Source: Flavobacteriaceae bacterium (GTDB taxonomy: Bacteria; Bacteroidota; Bacteroidia; Flavobacteriales; Flavobacteriaceae). From it: DNA of 64,000 bases. The stretch covers positions 62,001 to 126,000 of the forward strand of contig CANGTQ010000001.1 of the NCBI GenBank assembly GCA_947456955.1, given 5' to 3'. The notes below the pieces were generated by a model, which ran no database searches, was not told the origin of the DNA, and saw nothing but the letters and a program-made list of their open reading frames with translations. Numbering within the stretch: the stretch's first letter is position 1; each line of letters opens with the position of its first letter. The translations under genes were made by a program, and so were the position numbers. Shown here piece by piece: positions 60,600-64,000 of this stretch.

Positions 60600-61291
60600 T
60601 CTATATAAAATAATGATTTACTGTAATCAGCTAATTCCATAGCTAGTGTTCCGGGTATCATGACACTATTGGTTTTAGCTAAGTTAAGGTTAGCAAAAAA
60701 ATTATATAAGTCTATACCAATATTTATTTGTGTTGCTTTCTTATCGTAAGTCAGTGCTACTTTTCGCATGGCATAATAGGGTGAAATATAGCCACCAATA
60801 TGAAACTGAAATTCATTTTTTCTGGTCTTGCAGCTTGAACTTTTGCCTTCTATCTTCATATTGATATAACCACTTTGCCAAGCCCAATACATCCCTTTTA
60901 TTGGATCTAAATCGCCAGCCATTGCTCCGGAAGTATTAGTTAAACTGTCTATGCCAATATTGAAAGTAACTTTGGAAATTATCTTATCATTCTTTTTGGT
61001 TAGATAAAAATGAAAGGAATCGGGATTGTCTGAATCGAGTAGGTGGTAACTATCTTTTTGTGTAAAGACAGATTGGTCTACGTAATGAATCTGAATGTTT
61101 GAAATATAACATCTAAAGGTTTCAACTGTCAAAGTGTCTTTTTTTGATGAAACATATTTTTTGTTTACTTCAAACGGAACTTTGTTAAATTCTAACCTAA
61201 AATTTAGGGCAAGCGAATCACTTTTACTTTGAGAATTAATCTGAAAGCAAAAGAAAAAAAGGAAAACAATATCTATTCCTTTTTTAGTCAT
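60596..61291 (-). CDS. MbnP-like copper-binding protein
   Basis: 231 residues from MTKKGIDIVFLFFFC; the frame reaches back to 61321 but those codons overlap the preceding gene. Signal peptide, then a beta-rich domain with LNFRLEFNKVPFEV and TFRCYISNIQIHY, and the signature KGMYWAWQSGYINMKIEG. Trp136 and Trp138 in that signature are the only two Trp in the protein. Cys154 and His164 (EFQFHIGGY) follow. In the studied MbnP a Trp oxidised to kynurenine helps bind copper. Overlaps the neighbouring genes on both sides. Confidence 0.85.
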   Translation of the reverse strand: MTKKGIDIVFLFFFCFQINSQSKSDSLALNFRLEFNKVPFEVNKKYVSSKKDTLTVETFRCYISNIQIHYVDQSVFTQKDSYHLLDSDNPDSFHFYLTKKNDKIISKVTFNIGIDSLTNTSGAMAGDLDPIKGMYWAWQSGYINMKIEGKSSSCKTRKNEFQFHIGGYISPYYAMRKVALTYDKKATQINIGIDLYNFFANLNLAKTNSVMIPGTLAMELADYSKSLFYIE

Positions 61292-61763
61292 GTCTCGGTC
61301 TTGGTGGTTTGTTTGGTGCAAATATTCTAGATAAATCTTCCGTCAACTCATTAAAGTCTTCTAATTGGTCTTGATGACATAGTTTTTTTATGTCTTCAAA
61401 ATGTTTGAAATGTGTTTCTTCTACTTGATTTTGATATAAATTTAACAAAGTAATCAGACTGTCTTTTGTTTTTAAATTGACTTCTGTTTGGTTTAATTGC
61501 GAATACAATTCGTTTTTAGTTTGTCGAATATTACTATCAAGTTTTTTGATTTCACCACGATGCCATTTGATTAATTCCGCATATTCTTTTTGCTGTTTGT
61601 CATCAAAATGTAATTTTTCTATAATAATTGCTTTCGGTTCCGGTCTGCCTCCATGTGGAGGTCTGTGTTCATTTGGACCATTAAAAAATAAAAATCCTAA
61701 TGTGCCTATATTGAGCAACAATAATCCGATTACTGTAATCGTTAATAGTTTAGTTTTTTCCAT
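61284..61763 (-). CDS. Spy/CpxP-like periplasmic metal sensor
   Basis: 159 residues: one N-terminal membrane anchor (MEKTKLLTITVIGLLLLNIGTLGFLFF), a His/Pro-rich linker (NGPNEHRPPHGGRPEP), and a helical hairpin domain rich in Glu/Lys/His (KQQKEYAELIKWHRGEIKKLD, VEETHFKHFEDIKKLCHQ). It resembles Spy/CpxP/CnrX proteins, where helical domains sense metals or misfolded proteins in the periplasm. It lies between the putative anti-sigma gene (2 bases) and mbnP (8-base overlap), so a sensor role for the ECF factor is likely. Confidence 0.82.
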   Translation of the reverse strand: MEKTKLLTITVIGLLLLNIGTLGFLFFNGPNEHRPPHGGRPEPKAIIIEKLHFDDKQQKEYAELIKWHRGEIKKLDSNIRQTKNELYSQLNQTEVNLKTKDSLITLLNLYQNQVEETHFKHFEDIKKLCHQDQLEDFNELTEDLSRIFAPNKPPRPRHD

Positions 61764-61765
61764 TT

Positions 61766-62038
61766 TTATTGATATAACTGATTACTTTTATTTACAGTCA
61801 TTTCTAAGTAGGTTGTAGTTGAACTGTTTTTATCTTTATTTTTTGAAACTATAGCAGAAAAATTTAATAATAATAAAACTGTAATTGATGCAGCAACAAG
61901 CCAAACTGTTTTTGAGGAAACTTTATTCTCTTTTTGAATTCTTTGTTGAATTTTTGAAAACAAATCATCACTTGGTTCAACAGATTTAATTCCGTTAGTG
62001 CTGTTCAAAATGGTTGTAATCCAATTATTTTTTTCCAT
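61766..62038 (-). CDS. Single-TM putative anti-sigma factor
   Basis: 90 residues: a cytoplasmic head of about 45 (WITTILNSTNGIKSVEPSDDLFSKIQQRIQKENK), one membrane helix (VWLVAASITVLLLLNFSAIV), and a short outside tail. Size and topology match small anti-sigma factors such as CnrY, and the gene sits 66 bases downstream of the ECF sigma gene and next to a Spy-like sensor gene. No classical zinc anti-sigma motif (H-x3-C-x2-C) is seen. The role is inferred from position. Confidence 0.7.
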   Translation of the reverse strand: MEKNNWITTILNSTNGIKSVEPSDDLFSKIQQRIQKENKVSSKTVWLVAASITVLLLLNFSAIVSKNKDKNSSTTTYLEMTVNKSNQLYQ

Positions 62039-62104
62039 GATTGTGCTGAATTTATTTATTCTGATTTCATTTCAGAAGTTCAGTATTTACTTTGACGAAT
62101 GTTG

Positions 62105-62659
62105 TTATTTTTTCTTGCGATAGTGATTAAATTTTTCAGATAATTTATCTTGTAGCGACACTTTTGCTCTGAAAACCAAGGATTCTATGGATGAAATACT
62201 GACTTGCATAATCTCAGCAATCTCAGGATTGCTTAATCCGTCAAGTTTAGATAAGAGAAAAGCAGTCTTTTGATTTTCGGTTAACGTATTGATTACTGCA
62301 AAAAGAATTGCAGCTTCTTCTTGATTTTCTATCAAAACCCCAGGATGTTCAAATGTAGTTATGTTAAGATATTCAGCTTCATTTTGGCTTTTCTTTCCAA
62401 AAATAAAAAAGCGCTTCTGACTATTCTTTTGCTTTATATAATCCAAACATTGGTTAATGGTAATACGATAAATCCAGGTTTTATAAGATGATTTTTGATT
62501 GAAGTTCTCAAGAGAATTATATACATTAACAAAAACATCTTGAGTGATTTCTTCTGCATCTTCAATATTTTGCAAATAATTCAGCGCCACATTAAACACG
62601 AGCGTTTTATACTCGTGATATAATTTTTCGAAATTAATTTGATTATTTGGCATTCGCAA
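62105..62659 (-). CDS. ECF-type RNA polymerase sigma factor
   Basis: 184 residues with sigma region 2 (FEKLYHEYKTLVFNVALNYLQNIEDAEEITQDVFVNVYNSLENFNQKSSYKTWIYRITINQCLDYIKQKN) and region 4 (LPLSK-like AFLLSKLDGLSNPEIAEIMQVSISSIESLVFRAKVSLQDKLSEKF). It should recruit RNA polymerase to the promoters of its own operon and perhaps of the divergent LRR gene. The second ATG (62653) is an equally likely start. First gene of the leftward seven-gene operon. Confidence 0.93.
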   Translation of the reverse strand: MRMPNNQINFEKLYHEYKTLVFNVALNYLQNIEDAEEITQDVFVNVYNSLENFNQKSSYKTWIYRITINQCLDYIKQKNSQKRFFIFGKKSQNEAEYLNITTFEHPGVLIENQEEAAILFAVINTLTENQKTAFLLSKLDGLSNPEIAEIMQVSISSIESLVFRAKVSLQDKLSEKFNHYRKKK

Positions 62660-62723
62660 TTTTAAGCTTTCTTTTTGAGAATAGGGTTCAAAATATTAAC
62701 TTTTTAATATCGATTATAATTCA

Positions 62724-62731
62724 TAAGTTTG
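62724..62731 (+). promoter_or_regulatory. -7 element of the LRR surface-protein gene
   Basis: TAAGTTTG, an exact TAnnTTTG match, 19 bases before the ATG. The divergent ECF operon begins 65 bases to its left; leftward of it the sequence TTTTGAACCC could belong to an ECF-dependent promoter, but that is a guess. Confidence 0.5.
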
Positions 62732-62750
62732 GTAATCAAAATTATACGTT

Positions 62751-64000
62751 ATGAAAAAAAGCTGCCTAACACTACTAGTATTAATTATTGGAAGCTTGTG
62801 TAACGCACAGATAATCAATTTTCCTGACCCAAATTTTAAAGCCCGATTATTAGCAGCTGCACCGGGATTGCAAATTGCTAGTGGCACCGCAGGAATACCT
62901 GGTAATCCATTTGTAAAAATTGATGCTAATAATGATGGTGAAATTCAGGTTTCAGAAGCATTGGCAATAACGAATTTATGGTTGTATAATGCTAGTATCA
63001 CCAGCCTTGTTGGAATTGAGAATTTTACTAACCTAAGTGAACTCCAAATCTACGGAAACAATATCCCTAATGTTGATTTAACTTCATTGACACATCTTAC
63101 AAATTTAGCGCTGGTTTACAATAATATTACTTCATTGAATGTTACCGGTCTTTCTCAAGTGCAATGGTTTACCTGCCGGGGTAATCAATTAACAAGTTTA
63201 GACGTAACAGGAATGAGTATGATGTCTTTTTTGCAATGTTTTGACAATCAGTTAACCGAATTGAGACTAGGTAATGCGAACAATATTCACACCCTTTATT
63301 GTCAAAATAATTTACTGACAAACTTGGATGTTAGCAATGTTGGAACGCTTGTTAATCTGAACTGTTCGTCGAATAATTTAAGACAATTGAGTCTGAAGAA
63401 TAATTCCATTGAAGTAAATTTAGATTTTTCAAACAATCCGAATTTGCAGTATGTTTGTGCTGATTCTTCTGAATTGCAAAGTGTTCAAAGCAAGATCAAT
63501 CAATATGGATATAACAATTGTTTTACTAATTCGTTTTGTTCATTCAATACAGCAAACCCTGTTTATTTTGTTAAAGGGATTACTAAATATGATGAATTAA
63601 ATGATGGATGTGATAATGACGATATTAGTTTTCCAAATTTAATTATGGTTCTTTCGGATGGAACGAATACAGGGAATGTTTATTCCAATAGCAATGGAGA
63701 ATTCAATACAGCTTCTCAGTTAACTTCGATAACCATTACGCCACAATTGGCAAATCCAGCTTATTTTACAATAACACCTAGCTCGCAAACGGTAACACTT
63801 TCTGATAGTGTTAATCCATTAATTCAAAATTTTTGTGTAACACCAAATGGCTCTCATCCTGATTTGGAAATATCATTTGTAAGAATAAATCAAGCGTCTA
63901 ATGCTTATCAATATGATTACATTTTGACCTACAAAAATAAAGGAACTAATACACAATCTGGCAATATCAACTTAACATTTGATGACAACCAACAGAATTT
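62751..64000 (+). CDS. Secreted leucine-rich-repeat protein, C-terminus cut off by window edge
   Basis: Starts MKKSCLTLLVLIIGSLCNAQ; about 416 residues are visible. After a leading FPDPNFKARLLAA stretch comes an EF-hand-like loop DANNDGEIQVSEA (near 58-70) and then irregular LRRs (LTSLDVTGMSMMSFLQCFDNQLTELRL, LNCSSNNLRQLSLKNNS) to about 245. From about 265 a beta-sandwich begins (PVYFVKGITKYDELNDGCDNDDISFPNLIMVLSDG), like repeats of large T9SS adhesins. A C-terminal sorting domain is expected beyond the window. Divergent from the ECF operon. Confidence 0.85.
   Translation, partial: MKKSCLTLLVLIIGSLCNAQIINFPDPNFKARLLAAAPGLQIASGTAGIPGNPFVKIDANNDGEIQVSEALAITNLWLYNASITSLVGIENFTNLSELQIYGNNIPNVDLTSLTHLTNLALVYNNITSLNVTGLSQVQWFTCRGNQLTSLDVTGMSMMSFLQCFDNQLTELRLGNANNIHTLYCQNNLLTNLDVSNVGTLVNLNCSSNNLRQLSLKNNSIEVNLDFSNNPNLQYVCADSSELQSVQSKINQYGYNNCFTNSFCSFNTANPVYFVKGITKYDELNDGCDNDDISFPNLIMVLSDGTNTGNVYSNSNGEFNTASQLTSITITPQLANPAYFTITPSSQTVTLSDSVNPLIQNFCVTPNGSHPDLEISFVRINQASNAYQYDYILTYKNKGTNTQSGNINLTFDDNQQN

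Overview
The window reads as chromosomal DNA from a member of the Flavobacteriaceae, most likely Flavobacterium or a close relative. The evidence is low GC, near-absence of Shine-Dalgarno sites, many upstream -7 elements of the form TAnnTTTG (some with a TTG or TTTG about 19-20 bases further upstream), a fused lpxC/fabZ gene, a type IX secretion (T9SS) C-terminal sorting domain, and DUF2911, MbnP and YHYH families. I see no rRNA, prophage, insertion sequence or CRISPR array. There is one tRNA.

Left third (1-25 kb): a truncated M1 aminopeptidase, an acyl-CoA carboxylase beta subunit, a DUF47/Pit phosphate pair, a stand-alone LpxD paralogue, prfB with its programmed +1 frameshift, threonine aldolase, a secreted protein made of 18-residue repeats, a HTH-like/helical-repeat protein, oligopeptidase B, a cysteine-synthase-type PLP enzyme, a fumarylacetoacetase-gcvT-yebC group divergent from glyA, miaE, a pentapeptide protein, and a VWA/MoxR pair. 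A strongly folded intergenic segment near 5.8-5.9 kb may be a small RNA, and a gene near 15.3 kb is broken by three in-frame stops.

Middle (25-50 kb): an MFS exporter, TatD, TcdA and HAD housekeeping genes, a SRPBCC-SDR-photolyase operon, a PIG-L deacetylase / 35-residue membrane peptide / sodium:solute symporter operon, a five-gene operon (DUF2520, kdsC, UbiA-type, maf, AI-2E), a giant ResB-CcsA fusion for cytochrome c maturation, glutathione peroxidase, menD, and a HD-domain hydrolase.

Right part (50-64 kb): the lipid A run lpxD, lpxC/fabZ, lpxA, followed by efp, a third LpxD-like gene, a NTF2-like gene and sucD. Then comes the most distinctive locus, a tight leftward operon of an ECF sigma factor, a one-TM putative anti-sigma, a His-rich Spy/CpxP-like sensor, an MbnP-like copper protein, a di-heme peroxidase, a T9SS-exported YHYH protein and a second di-heme peroxidase. 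Its layout resembles a metal-sensing ECF module controlling a peroxidase-matured copper-binding system. A divergent, truncated LRR surface protein closes the window.
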